From contig CM043800.1 in the NCBI GenBank assembly GCA_023974075.1, positions 7,916,482 to 7,980,481 on the forward strand: a stretch of DNA of 64,000 bases, read 5' to 3'. A program made the translations under genes and the position numbers. Source of the stretch: Chaenocephalus aceratus. Lineage: Eukaryota > Chordata > Actinopteri > Perciformes > Channichthyidae. Each line of letters opens with the position of its first letter. The first letter of the stretch is position 1. The notes beneath the pieces are model-generated. The model had not been told where the DNA came from. It made no database searches and saw nothing but the letters and a program-made list of their open reading frames with translations. Shown here piece after piece: positions 10,865 through 22,023 of the stretch.

Positions 10865-11240
10865 TATGGCTCCGACCGGCACTGCGCATGTGCGTGACGG
10901 AGGTGCCTTTTCAGCTCCAGCCGGTACTGCGCATGTGTGTGCCGGTGGTGCTCTCACGGCTCCAGTCGGCACTGCGCCTGCGCGTGCCGGTGGTGCCCTT
11001 AAAGCCCTGGCCGGCACTGCGCATGTGTGTGGCGGTGGCTTCACGGACCCGTCAATAATCCGTCCTTTGAGAGATGCCGTAGCTGCTCTTGAAAGGGGAA
11101 GGATTGACGGGCCGTTCTTTACAGCTCTAGCCGGCACTGCGTGCGCATGTGGCGGTAGTGCCCTTAAAGCCCCAACCGACACTGCGCATGCGCGTGGCGG
11201 TGGTGCCTTCACAGACCCATTTATTATCCGCCTTTTGAGA
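10865..11240. repeat. 45-bp minisatellite with ACTGCGCATGCGC cores
   Basis: Six units of about 45 bp share the pattern ccgg(c/t)actgcgcatg(t/c)g(c/t)g followed by ggtggtgcc. They are interspersed with two copies of an about 80-bp spacer (cgtcaataatccgtcctttgagagatgccgtagctgctct type). The core resembles the palindromic NRF1 binding site GCGCATGCGC. The most exact copy is at 11182-11194. The plus-strand DIRS copy has three units (about 7890-8075). Confidence 0.85.
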
Positions 11241-11497
11241 GAGGCCGTAGCTGCTCTCAGAAGGGGATTTATGGTTAACGGACTGTTTATTGTCTTTCTT
11301 TTCATTTTTTTAGGCTGCGCCCTTGGCCGGAGCCTGGATGCGTCAGCGGAAAATGGTTTATTCAGACAATAACGATGTGACATGTGTCTTGTGCGGACTT
11401 GAGGATGGCGTTGAGGCATCTCTCGAGGCGGCGGGGACACATTTAGAGCCGGGGAAGGAACTTCCAGCTCCGTCACGGAGGGGAGAAGGAGGGGCTG

Positions 11498-13363
11498 TCA
11501 GGCCGCTCGCTTCTTCTTCCTAGCCTGCTGGCCGAAATTCTGGGTCGGCTGTGCCTGGGCTACAGCCGGAGCCGGAGATTTTCTAGACCAACTCGCCCTC
11601 GTCTCCTGCCGGGGCTGGGGACTCGGGGCGGGCTGCGCCCTCTGCTGTCCTGGTACTTTGAACCCAGCAGAGCGCGGTGCAGCGTGGGCGAAGGGCCGCC
11701 GTTGCAAAGGCCGCGGCTGGACCCTTCGAGGGAGACAAAGGTGGAGAGCCTCGTCTTCCTTCTTTTTCGACTCGCACTTCCTTTGCATGGAAGCGAGAGC
11801 GGAGCCGAAAATCCCCTCGGGAACGATGGGCATATCCAGCACTTCTTCCTTTTCCCGGTCTGGGAGGTTGGTGAGGTTGAGCCATCTAGCTCTTTCCTGC
11901 ACCACCATGATCCCCATTACCTTGCCCGTGGCCTGGACGGCGCAGCGTTGGACACGGAGACAAATGTCTGTGACCGCGGCTATCTCGTCCAGAGTGGCCG
12001 GTCCAGGATTGCTCGACATATCCTCACAGAGCTCCGCTTGGTATGCGGTTAGCATCGAGGAAACGTTCAGAGCCCTGGCGGACAATGCTGCGGCTCTGTA
12101 GGCCCGTTCCGTCATGGTAGACTGGAATCGGTCCGTTTTTGCTGGCAGCGTGGGGTTCCTGCTTGGCGGCTGGCCCATCCTCGGTAGGAGGTGGGCTGCC
12201 ACCAGCGGTTCCATAGGTGGTATGTGGAGCAGGCCAAGCCTCTCCATACCATCACAGTCAAGGGAGTGGGCACCCTGGATTGGGGCCTTGTTGCTAAAGG
12301 GCCGGTCTCTCCACGAGACCGACACCTCATCCAACATCTCCGGGAAGACCGGGAGGAGTTGCCTCTTTGCCCTCGTTGTTTGGGAAAAAAGTTTTCCCTC
12401 GTAACGGGACCTGGAGGTCTCCTTGGCCACTTCGGGCCATGGGATGTCTAGTTTGGCCGCAGCGCGCTGACACACGGCTTGTAGGTCCATACTGAGACAG
12501 GGCAAAGCTGGTGTGCTGTCGCCCGGGGGAGCAGCCATCGCTCCCGGCTTTGCAGCCTGAGTCGATGACATGAATATGTCGTCTTCCTGCTCATCCGAGT
12601 CAGACAGGAGGAACTCAGAGGTGTACTCTTCGTCCTCCATGCAGTCTAACTCCAGGACATCTTCCGCGGGTTAAACCGTGGTGAGGTCCAGTCGGGAGCC
12701 CCAGCTTGGTATAGCGTGGGGCCCCGTTCCCGCCTTTCTTGCCGCCACCGGATCTCGGCCTGATATGGCGCGGGATTCCGGTTCTGCGGGTGCCGCTGTC
12801 GGTGAGCCCCAGACCGCAGTGAGGGGCTCCATCTCTGCGGCAGACGTCCCCGTGTCTTGATTGCCGGTCGGCGGATCAGTGGACATGAGGGGGTCCCGTC
12901 CCGACAGGTTAACTTGTTGCGCTAACCTTCGGTGGAGGCTCTTCACGGTGAGGCGGGCACAATGTCCGCACGAGCCGGGGTTGTCGATGGCCTCCTGGGC
13001 GTGTTCCAGCCCGAGGCAGGACGAACAGATCTGGTGTGAGTCTGTGCCTGACACTTTCAACCCGCAACCGCAGCGCCGAGCCTCCGAGTTCCTGACTCCT
13101 CTGGTGTGAGGGGGAGAGGCATCCATCTCGTTCGCCGTGAGGCGTGGAGAGGGTCCGCTCATGACAGGTACGTTCGAGAAAAAAATGTTTACCGATCTGT
13201 CTTTAATCCAGGGGAAAAAGGACAGCGTGGGTCTTTTTCTCTCAAGGATATTACCTGGTATGGTAATATTCCTGTAATCCTTTTCTCCTCCGTGGAAGAG
13301 AGAAGAAAAAAGTGTCCTCGCTACCGTGGTGTCGGTAGTGAGGGAAAAAACACAAGTTAGCAA
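11498..13363 (-). pseudogene. DIRS Gag-like ORF1, one nonsense codon
   Basis: The first frame (13363-12671) has a cysteine-rich stretch (CGCGLK...CSSCLGL...CGHC) that probably binds zinc, then an Ala/Pro-rich linker. It stops at TTV*, where the other DIRS copy reads a serine codon (TCA against TAA). Reading continues in the same frame as MEDEEYTSEFLLSDSDEQED, MDLQAVCQRAA, WRDRPFSNKAP and NLTNLPDREKEEVLDMPI, and ends in a Gln/Pro/Arg-rich tail at 11498. This is the ORF1 (Gag-like) product of fish DIRS elements. Apart from the single stop it is well preserved, so the copy is fairly young. Confidence 0.8.
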
Positions 13364-13545
13364 CTGGTGTGTTGCTAACTTGAAGTCAAAACCTTACCTT
13401 ACTCCAGAGGAAGAACGGCGAGGTTGACTATAATACTCTTCTGTGAGAGAATCGGGTAGCCGGCTAACGCCCGTCGACCGAAAATTAGCTTTGGGTTCAG
13501 TCTGTGGACTGTTAAGCTAGCCCGGCTACCGTTCGAGATGTGCTC

Positions 13546-13735
13546 TGAAGTGAGAAGAGGTGTTTGAATGACGCATGCGTCGTGGCGCAGGCTACTTTTA
13601 GGGGGTGATTTCCCCTGACGTTGACGTCAAGAATCACCGGCCAGGATTGGCGTAATGAGATTGATGCTTCTGTTTGCTCCGCGATGAGGCGCATCCCATA
13701 GTGAGACATCGAACGGAGTGTTATGAATGAGAACT
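13546..13735 (-). repeat. DIRS right inverted terminal repeat
   Basis: This is the reverse complement of the left repeat with a terminal extension (catcgaacggagtgttatgaatgagaac). That extension reappears, inverted, in the internal complementary region at about 8578-8622. Confidence 0.9.
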
Positions 13736-13740
13736 GTATT

Positions 13741-14290
13741 CTCTGATGGTTATAGTGAAGGTCCTTCCATCAAAGACAATACGCATCTGCGATGCCCGAT
13801 CATGGGCTTCAATCCAAAACCTTTGTTTGTGGGAAGAAAGGATGATTTACTCTCCTGATCCTGTAAGAGGACTAGAAATTAATCTTGTGACTGAGGAACT
13901 GCAGAAGGAGGGCTGCACTGTAATCAATGCGTCAGGGGATGCAGACGTGGACATTGTCACGGTTGCAATCAAGGTGTCACAACATCAGCCCACAAGCTTG
14001 GTTGGGGGAGGTACAGACTTCTTCTGCTGTACTATGCTGAGACGACCAATAGAGGCCTCCATTTTTGTTCAGACAAGTCCAAAGTGCCTAAAGGTGTATG
14101 ACATCAATGAGATCACTGGATGTGATACAACTTCCTGCATCTTTAGTGTTGGCAAAAAGTCAGCATTCCAGAAATGTGCGAATGGTGAATCGACCATCCA
14201 GACCTGTGTAAATGTGTTTCTGCTCCAAAATCAAGGAACACATTTAATAGAGGGCCTTGGGAGCAAAGTGATAGCGATTAAGTTTGGTGC
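13741..14290 (+). pseudogene. Uncharacterised 'GCDTTS' family gene, right part
   Basis: An open frame of 182 codons (13746-14294) contains INLVTEELQKEGCTV, ASGDADVDIVTVAIKV, LVGGGTDFFCCTML, KVYDINEITGCDTTS, GVGKKSAFQK-like and GTHLIEGLGSK segments. The family has PIN/FEN-like spacing of acidic residues (DADVDIV, then VGEDTDLL in better copies, from recall), but no activity is established to my knowledge. In this copy the second acidic motif is degraded (GGGTDFF). The usual cysteine-rich C-terminus is missing after 14290. The segment starts directly at the DIRS right terminus and pairs with the left part at 5755-5990. Confidence 0.6.
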
Positions 14291-14575
14291 ATAGACTGTA
14301 TATATAAATGGACGTAGTGTCCGTGACGTCACCCATAGGATTCTGCAGAGTTGCTGAGAAGCCTAAAGTCGGCGGTGTCGGCCACTAACGTCTCAACAGT
14401 GACGTCAGAGTCCAACTCCCGCCTGCTCCAAATAAGGGCAAAGAGGTGGAGCCGAGGCGGGACCTGCTGCCACCGAGCTGGAAGCTCCAGAGCTAGCTGA
14501 GGCTACCAAGCTAAGCTAACATGCTCCCCTTCTGCGCACTGCCGTCGCATTTTACGTTTCTAAGGTAAGCGGACA
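14291..14575 (+). repeat. Fish interspersed repeat with exon-like 3' edge
   Basis: The segment begins tagactgtatatataaatgg, acgtagtgtccgtgacgtc, the end of a common fish dispersed repeat (recall). It continues GC-rich to a splice-donor-like CTAAG|GTAAGC near 14562-14568. No product can be assigned. Confidence 0.4.
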
Positions 14576-15190
14576 TGAAACTATAAATAATAATCTAAGT
14601 TATTGAGTATTTTAGCATAATTCTTCAGAATCTTAAAATCCCTTGACGTTTGTATGCAATTGTGCTAAATTCAACCCTGGAATCAAGCAAATATTAATGT
14701 TTGCATGACATTAGTTATTTATATTTTTCTATCACTTAATTATACGTTTAATACATTTAAGTCAAGCTAAGGTACATGTGATGGTAGCTAGTTAGTGCTC
14801 TTACCTGTGATGCCTCCTCCAAACAGCATAATAACCAGACTATCATTAAAACTATAAGTACCAGTTCTAGATCCTTGACTTTAGACAAACGATTCAAAAG
14901 ACAAAATCAACTAAATGTATTTAAAGACCAATCTTTATTTGAAGGTGCCTCTTAACCTGAGATATTAATTATACACTAATAATATTGACAATCTAAAAAA
15001 ACTGAGCAACTCAACAGTTAACTTTATATTTCTTATTATCTAAAGCATTTATTATTTTCATTTTTCCCCTCTCATATTCAGTGTGGATGGATTGAGACAG
15101 CTTGGTGTCCAGAGAGCTGCTGAGACTTCAGGGAGAAACCTCCGTGTGATGGACGTCCAGTCTGTTGGTTTGGCCGGAGAGGACTGAGGG

Positions 15191-15739
15191 GGTGTTTCTC
15201 AATCGCGAGGATGCTGGCTTCCAAGTCACTTCCTTCAGAAACGAAGCAAGTATACTTCCAAGCCACGGCTTCGGAAAACGAAGAAGAATGGAACAGGCTA
15301 ATAAGTGTGCCACTCTCTCTAACGGTTTCAACATAAACTGTACCGAAAATAAATACCTCACGATGTCTATCTAGTTATGAACTTGCTTTACTTTCACGGA
15401 ACACATTTTTGGTGATAACAAACAAATGTAACAAAGTAACATATTTACCAACACATGTTCTACGCCACGACATACTTACATTTAAATGTGTGTTGCGTCG
15501 ATTCAGCCATTCTCCACAAGGGTTTTTGAAATTGGTCCGTGCGCAAAGCATTGTGGGGATTTTAAGGACGCGAAGTCTATCCATGTGCAGCCTCGAAATT
15601 TCCCCCAAACCAAGGACGCGGCCTCGGTGGAATTCCAAGTATGCTGGAGATTGGAACAGTTCTTCGGTGGCACTCGATGACGTAGCATCCTTGAAATATT
15701 GGCTTGGAAGCCAGTATCCTCGAGATTGAGAAACGGCCA
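15191..15739. mobile_element. MITE inserted in R1 copy A
   Basis: A 549-bp insertion is absent from the other R1 copy. Its ends are imperfect inverted repeats: gtttctcaatcgcgaggatg ctggcttccaag at the left, and the complement of cttggaagccagtatcctcgagattgagaaac at the right. It is flanked by ggg on both sides, where the empty copy has a single ggg, giving a possible 3-bp target duplication. No transposase is present. The superfamily was not assigned. Confidence 0.7.
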
Positions 15740-15744
15740 GGGTC

Positions 15745-15825
15745 TTTCCTTTGCGAGGAGGTACTGGCCTGATGGAGGAGGACCAGGCCTGATGGAGGAG
15801 GACCAGAGCTGATGGAGGAGCCCAT
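15745..15825. repeat. 22-bp tandem repeat (three units)
   Basis: A unit like ggcctgatggaggaggacca is repeated three times with small changes. The other R1 copy has one unit at this place. Confidence 0.75.
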
Positions 15826-16334
15826 GCTGGGCATAGCTGAAACCAACTGCAGAGGCCTTGTCTGTCACTTTATTTGACTAAATGTGTTTACTTATACATT
15901 TAATAGGTTTACACCTTCTGTCCATATGTGCTTTTTATTTTAAAAAAAGTATTCACATTTCAATAAATTATATTTGTATTTGCACTCCTTTTGTCCATTA
16001 TTCTTACTGAAAATGTTAGATTCCACATTCACATCTGACTGAAGTTCGGCCCCATTTATTTGTAACGTTGCAAACTCTGCGGTACAAGGCACAAGTGATG
16101 TGAAGTTCATAAAGTGAGGCGAATAGAAATAATCAGCTGATGGAGTGTAGATGTGGAAATAGGTGCATTCGATCAACTGACTGTTTTTTGCAACAGTTTA
16201 TAAGCCTATAACCATACCTTCTCTGAGGTGCAGCGTCACAAACAAATGATGGTCCTAATAAAAACATAACATACATTTAGTCGTCAAAATTACTTGTCTA
16301 GAATAAATTATGAACAAGTTTAATAAACTATGAA

Positions 16335-16880
16335 TGTGTCATACTCACTTAACGGGAAGAAACTACGCTAACGACAATATGATTTTTTTTACCGAAACCA
16401 AACACAAGTCTCACAAGAAGCTAAATGAGCCCTCAGCGAAAAAATGCTAACACACTAAGCACAGAACTCTAGGTATAAATCGATCGATATACTTATCGGA
16501 TCTGCACAAACAAGCTTTGCTAGCAAGCTTAAATATAAGTATCATCACTGAGCGATCAGAACTCATGACAGGGGAAGCAAAACCAGACAACACACGACGT
16601 AGCTTTAGGTAGCAAAAAACTGAGATATGCTTACCTTTTGCTGTTATTCTGATCAAAAGTTGTGTTCAATGGCATTACAATGAAAAAAAACACTGTTGAA
16701 GGTTAATACAAGGTGTCTGTCACTTGATGAAAATGATTGATACAGAAACGGAGTTTTCATATTAGCTGCCAGAGTGTATGAGTGTATGACAGCTTCCTGT
16801 TTTGGGTATTCTGGCTACACGTCACTCTCACTCCTTATTTGATAACGTGTATGTGGAACTTCCCCTCGATTCCATTGGCT
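16335..16880 (-). repeat. Dispersed repeat R2, copy A (exon-1-like)
   Basis: The reverse complement matches 51960-52490, and a short piece recurs at 27248-27310. Both long copies keep ccattgaacacaacttttga tcagaa, then aacagc(t)aaaag|gt(a/g)agcatat, a conserved splice-donor-like site near 16636 here. They also share tatatcgatcgatttata and agggctcatttag. This looks like a promoter plus first exon of a multicopy transcript, or a transposon end. Confidence 0.65.
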
Positions 16881-17034
16881 CTAACGGTTCAAAAATCGAC
16901 CAAGGGGGGCCAGAGATAGGTCAAATCCACCCAAATAACCCCAGACGTGTTTTTTTTTGCTAAATCTCTCTGAGAAGGTCACATTTCTATGGAAGCCTGT
17001 TTGCGCCACAGGAAGAAAAAAGAAAATCCTGTAA

Positions 17035-17116
17035 GTCATTATAATGACTTAGTAATCTCATTATATTGACTTAATATCTCATTATATTGACTTAGTTATC
17101 TCATTATAATGACTTA
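17035..17116. repeat. 22-bp AT-rich minisatellite
   Basis: About four units of the type tctcattata(a/t)tgactta(gtaa) stand in tandem. Each is nearly self-complementary (cattataatg). Confidence 0.8.
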
Positions 17117-17119
17117 AGA

Positions 17120-19130
17120 CAACTACCAGCAAGTCAAATCAATACACTAGCTGTAAGCAATCTTGATTTTGGAGCACTCCTGAAAAGAACATTGTTTTTG
17201 CTCTTGCCACACACTTCATGAAGGTATCATCTACTGTTAAAAAGGTAACATGTGAAGTAATGTTACTGGTATAGGCCTAATGTTAAATAGATCAACGTTA
17301 AATATATCATGCACCGACCGTTTGGATGGCCGAACTGACTCGAGGTAGGCCTAGGTGTCTAACGTAACTATATTGCTATATTTCGTGTATTGTTAGCTTA
17401 CTGGGTTTGACTGACGTATTTATTAAATAACATTAAAAACTCCTGTTCAGCAATTTCTTTACAATAATGTGCGTGAGTACTATAGTTGTTGTTTTGCTGG
17501 TGTTAAAAGATAAACACAGCTAACTGCAGTTAGCATGCAATTAATACTGTGCTACAGGTTCGCTAGGGCATATGGCACTTTTGCATAACTTGATGCGGAT
17601 CGAAGCCTCGGAACGATGCGCACTGTATGGGTCAATTCATTAGGGAGAGTTTTTGCTTTTGACTACATTTTGACAGGATTCGTACCGTGGACGCATATAG
17701 TAAATGGAGAAACGTTTCAAACAGGTCAGCTCAGCATTCTGTGGCGAGCAAGATAATGTGCATTGATACTGTGCTAGAGAATAGGGAGCTCCACCATGGT
17801 TATTTAAAATGTGTTCAAGCTTGCAAATGACCGTTTACCTATCCGTAAGCCATAGCCTACGTTAGGTTCTTACTCGTCAATTAAATATATATTATGAGTT
17901 CAGATTAAGGCGTTGTAGACTAGCCTATATATAAAGTTGTGAGTTTGTGACACAGTTGCTGCGGGCTCCTGCGTTTCCATGTGCAGTGCTGCCGGAGTGC
18001 ACCGGGACGATACTACAGGGCATTTATTTTCTGAGGAATAACATTTTAAATTCACATAAGCGAGCAGCAACTGTGGTTTTTAGCATATCTTATGAAGGTA
18101 CAGAGTGGTTGGCTGTCCGCTCTGCGTCCGTGCACTATGCGCGCTGGCGACACTTCTCAGAGGCTGCAGGTTCATCATTGTTTCTGCCTTCAGTTCACAT
18201 GCTGCAGAGAGTTCATAAAGACCGCTTCTAACACTAGAAAGCAGCCGTAGGCAGCTAATTCTGTAAGAATCCCCCACATTCAGTCATATATCAACGTAGA
18301 CTGGTTTACTCACTATCCTGCTGTGCCAATTCTGGTTAAAGAATTGTGTGTTAATTGACAGTTGTTACAGGGCCGTTTCTCAAGTCTGTCCCTACTATAG
18401 GCCTAACGTGAACTTGTTTCTCATGCAATCTAAATAAGACATGTCGTGGATATAGCTGTGGTTTCTGAATATAATTATAATGCCATGCCGTGCTCCATCT
18501 GCTCTGCTCGAGATAAAAACGTGTTTCTGCAGGAGACATGATGGAAAATGAATCCTATTGGAGAAGCTTTCTCCTTTGGCTTTCCGGTGCTCCAGATTTT
18601 GTTTCCCAGCCCATCTACAATTAGATGGTTTGTGCCTATTGTCTTGTTTTCAGGATTAGAACAGGATGGCATAATATGGCAAAAGGAGACTTAATTGTAA
18701 AAGTAGCAGATGTTTTAAATTGAGTGCTGAATTCATTCATACAAAACTATATTTACAGTATGCATACTTCATTAGCTCATTCAACACTATATGACTGCAT
18801 TATCAAATGTCGGCCTGTACTATTGTTAAAATAGAAAAACCAAATTGGATATACAATATACCTCATGATTTTACAATACAGAACAATGTTGTCACTTGAA
18901 TCTTTGTATACTTTTCGGTTTACAAAGTAAACACTGTTGGCCCATTCAGGCGCTGTCACAGATTGTAATGCAATAGAGCACTTCATAATAGGGTTTGACT
19001 GCAGTTATATACTCTAAAGTAAACATGCCCACTTCCCTTACAAACTCATAGCTCACCTGTAGCTCAAATCTCTTGTTGTGTATGCTTTATTTTGTATGAT
19101 AACTGCAAACTACTTGTAATGCATACTCAC
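17120..19130. other. Non-coding stretch, no gene recognised
   Basis: Short frames here show no known motif. The stretch leads into the first exon of the HECT-like pseudogene at 19134 and may contain its promoter, but I cannot point to one. Confidence 0.4.
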
Positions 19131-21467
19131 AGGATGGATGCCTTAAGTGACTTCTTGAGGCAGAGAAATGTTCCAGAGGAAACAATAAAGATCTTGGACA
19201 ATGAGAAGGTACTTAATTGCATATGCATAACCAGTATATCAGCCAAACTGTTGTCCCCTTCATTGTTTCTTCAAAATATAACATTTATTAGGTCAAACTT
19301 TGTAAAACCAATCATTCTGAAGTCGTAAAGCATTAGTTTGATAATGGTTCAATAATCAACAAAACATGTTGATATGTTTGTAAAATAATAAACAAAGCAC
19401 AAAAAGTAAGGAAATGTGATGTTCCTCACAAATGTGGCACCATGTCAAAGGTAAATAAACAGGCTTTCCAACGGTATAAGATGTAAAGCATTGTTACAAC
19501 AAAGAAATAATCTACCAAACACAAATGTCCTTACCTTTTTTGCTATGTTTAATAAGTGCTTACCATAACAACAATATTTTATAACACATCTAGTTGTCAA
19601 ACATTAAATAATCATTATCAAATCATTAGTAAATGGTGAATAAGTAAGACATGTTATGACTGTCAGTAAAGTTATTCACAGGCAGGTGAAAAGAAGGGGC
19701 CGGAACTCCTTCTTGGTAACTAATGTGGGTCAGAGAAGGCAAACCATTGTCGCCTACTTTACTGTAGTACACACTATAAATGGACCATTTGCATATGGAC
19801 CATATGAAATGACTTGGTCATCAGTGTCGAAGAGGTTTATGTTCTTTTTTGGGGAGAAGGTATAGAAAAATAATCCACATTGCCCAAAGATTTCACACAT
19901 TATTACCATTATTTATAATTGTATAGATGTGTACTAACACATGGAATAATTTAGCAGAAGCTAATTGGAAGTATAAACTATTACGCATGAAAAAAGTCTT
20001 AAAGTTAACAATATGTTATGACTTCTGTACTCACATTTTGTAAATAATGTGTAAATGTATTACTGAATCATTTGGAAAGAGAGCATAAAAACCTTTAATA
20101 AAACGTTAATGTGTTACATATCATTGTATATCTTTCTCACCTGTTTCAAACTGCCTACGCCCAATCTAAACTATGCACCATGTACACATACAAGTTTCAC
20201 TGCTGTTACAAAGGAAAATCAATTATTAAATGCATCATGTATTAGTCATGAGCCATGCTTTTGGTAGACCCTGAAAGTTACAAGACATACAAATGTAAAC
20301 AGCACTGATGTGAGCTGGCTTACTTTACAGTAATTGATGAAAAATAAGAATTTAATCACGTTGACAGTCTAGCAACAGAAATAATATGCCTTCAAATATA
20401 TTCATTACTTTGTCAAATGTGACATACAATTATATTTCTACTTTAGATGGCTTTTTTATTTATTTAAATTTAAAATAATGCACATATTCATCCGCTCTTT
20501 CAATTTTCCATGTATTCGTATTCATTTGTATATTTATTTACTTAGTTTAGCATTTATTCACGATTTTTTTAAATGTAGTTTATGTATGAATTTAATAAGA
20601 AATGACAGACTGTGAAGATATTTGTATGATGAAGGGAAAAAAAGTCCTAAAAACAGTTAAAATACATTTTAAAAGAATGTCTAAAGAAAGGAAAGTAACA
20701 CAGTTCATTACCGAATATGGTTGTGGAGGCTTTTTTTCTCTAAATGGTTTATACAGCCGCAGGAACCTAATACACATCCATAACAACTATAGAGTTTCTA
20801 TTCCATTTGACCTTCTTCCCATTAAATAACAAACCTCTGCTGATTTGATGTCTAAGTCATTGCATTTCGCCCATTTTGTGTGTTTATTATGGTTCACAGG
20901 GTACACACCTTATGCGTCCTATGAAACACATGGAATTGCTAGTCTCTTTTTTACCTGCATGTGAGTACTACGCTGACTGTAAATCTTATTTGCATATGAT
21001 TATTTCATGATTTACTTAAAGTTTGAGATGAGTTACAAAACAATTTTGACATGTTAAGCGCCTAATCATTTACAAACATATTTAAATATTTTGTTGATCA
21101 CTTGTTTATTATTCAATTAAAGCTTATAAATGACTTCCAGTTGATCGTTATGAAAACTTTTTAACTAATGATAAGCCAATAATCAAGATTTCTCTTTTAA
21201 AACCATTTTTAGATCGATGCCAGCACCATACAGCTGATGACAGATGAAGACTTAAAGACTTTTCTGCCATCATATGGTGATCGCCTAGCAGTGTTGGGAT
21301 TTTGTAGGCGAAAGGAATACAGTCACAACAAAACTGGAAAATCAAAGCTTTTTGAGCGCTTGAAAAGTAAATTGTCCAAAAGAAATCCCAATGATGAAGG
21401 GGAGAGCAGCAAAAACCAAGGAGACCATTCCCAACCAACAGTTCGTCTTGTCCTGTTCCCATGCTAG

Positions 21468-21700
21468 AACTCTGCTCTTCAGTGTTTGCTTTGTTGACTC
21501 AAAGCCCATTATTTGCTTTTGAAACTTATGTAAAGTTTAGTTCCTCACGTTGTGAGCGTTTACCTTTTGTTACCTTATTGCAAATAAAGTATATCAATTA
21601 TACTTTACCTTTGGCTCCCGGGTTGTGCATTTGAGTCCTTATCCTTGTGGATCCAAGATCGTAACAGGAACTTACAGTCGGACAATTATACACTGACACA
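21468..21700 (+). mobile_element. LTR-like fragment inside the HECT pseudogene
   Basis: The segment has AATAAAG, then TTGGCTCCCGGGTTGTGCATTTGAGTCCTT and ends ...cgtaaca. This is the usual 3' part (R-U5) of fish gypsy LTRs. The upstream edge may be tgttcccatgc at about 21455, but no target duplication was found. Confidence 0.4.
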
Positions 21701-21707
21701 AAACTTA

Positions 21708-22023
21708 CGGCCCGTCCACACAGCGGCGTGCCGGCGGGCGTGTCTGACACTCGACCAACAACCAATCACATGAATCTCCCGTCCCTGCCACACAAGCAGC
21801 GGTTTGATTGGCTAGAGCTTGTACTGGCATATGATTCGATTGGCTGACGCTTCTGCCGAGGCGTCAAAAGTTGAACATTGCTCAACTTTTGCAGCGAGCC
21901 ACGCCAGCAACGCTCCGTGTCGCTTCCCACGATGCAGTTCGGCTAAAAGTGACGTCACCCCATTCAAAGTGAATGGGCAGAAGCATTGGAAGCTTCAACG
22001 CACGCCGCAGTGTGGACGGGCCG
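21708..22023. mobile_element. Harbinger-like MITE with TTA duplication
   Basis: The 316-bp element starts cggcccgtccacac and ends gtgtggacgggccg. It is flanked by TTA on both sides (21705-21707, 22024-22026), as in PIF/Harbinger elements. It interrupts the pseudogene exon just before LRFYL. A truncated relative lies at 27078-27246. Confidence 0.8.

Larger units (their letters stand above)
8301..13735 (-). mobile_element. DIRS-like retrotransposon, RT-deleted
   Basis: The 5.4-kb minus-strand element has the DIRS plan. It has inverted terminal repeats (8327-8500 and 13546-13735), an internal complementary region beside the left repeat (8523-8625), gag (13363-11498) and a tyrosine recombinase (9830-8679). 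The pol region is only about 1.6 kb and has no RT YLDD-type motif. A degenerate RNase H piece remains (about 10690-10039). Gag carries one nonsense codon. The element therefore cannot move alone, but its recombinase frame is open and its termini are present. It sits between a truncated opposite-strand DIRS fragment and the right half of an unrelated gene relic. As is typical for YR elements, no target-site duplication was seen. Confidence 0.85.
14623..16256 (+). repeat. Dispersed repeat R1, copy A
   Basis: This segment matches 32160-34196 in inverted orientation (cttcagaatcttaaaatcccttgacg at one end, gcgtcacaaacaaatgatggtcct at the other). The copies differ mainly by one clean insertion each (15191-15739 here, 32957-33962 there). 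The minus strand holds a small frame (16176-15940) with YFHIYTPSADYF and QSDVNV that is conserved in the other copy. The 3' portion carries an AATAAA-type signal near 15960. The stretch may be the last part of an undescribed multicopy gene rather than a transposon. Confidence 0.75.

Noticed and set aside
9869..11476. A 535-codon open frame on the minus strand within the DIRS
   Set aside because: It crosses the minisatellite and the RNase H remnant in a different frame from the recognisable pol segments, and has no domain. Its openness comes from the GC-rich repeat.
15375..15868. Overlapping frames on both strands at 15.4-15.9 kb
   Set aside because: They lie inside a MITE with inverted ends, so the frames are by-products of repeat sequence and show no known motif.
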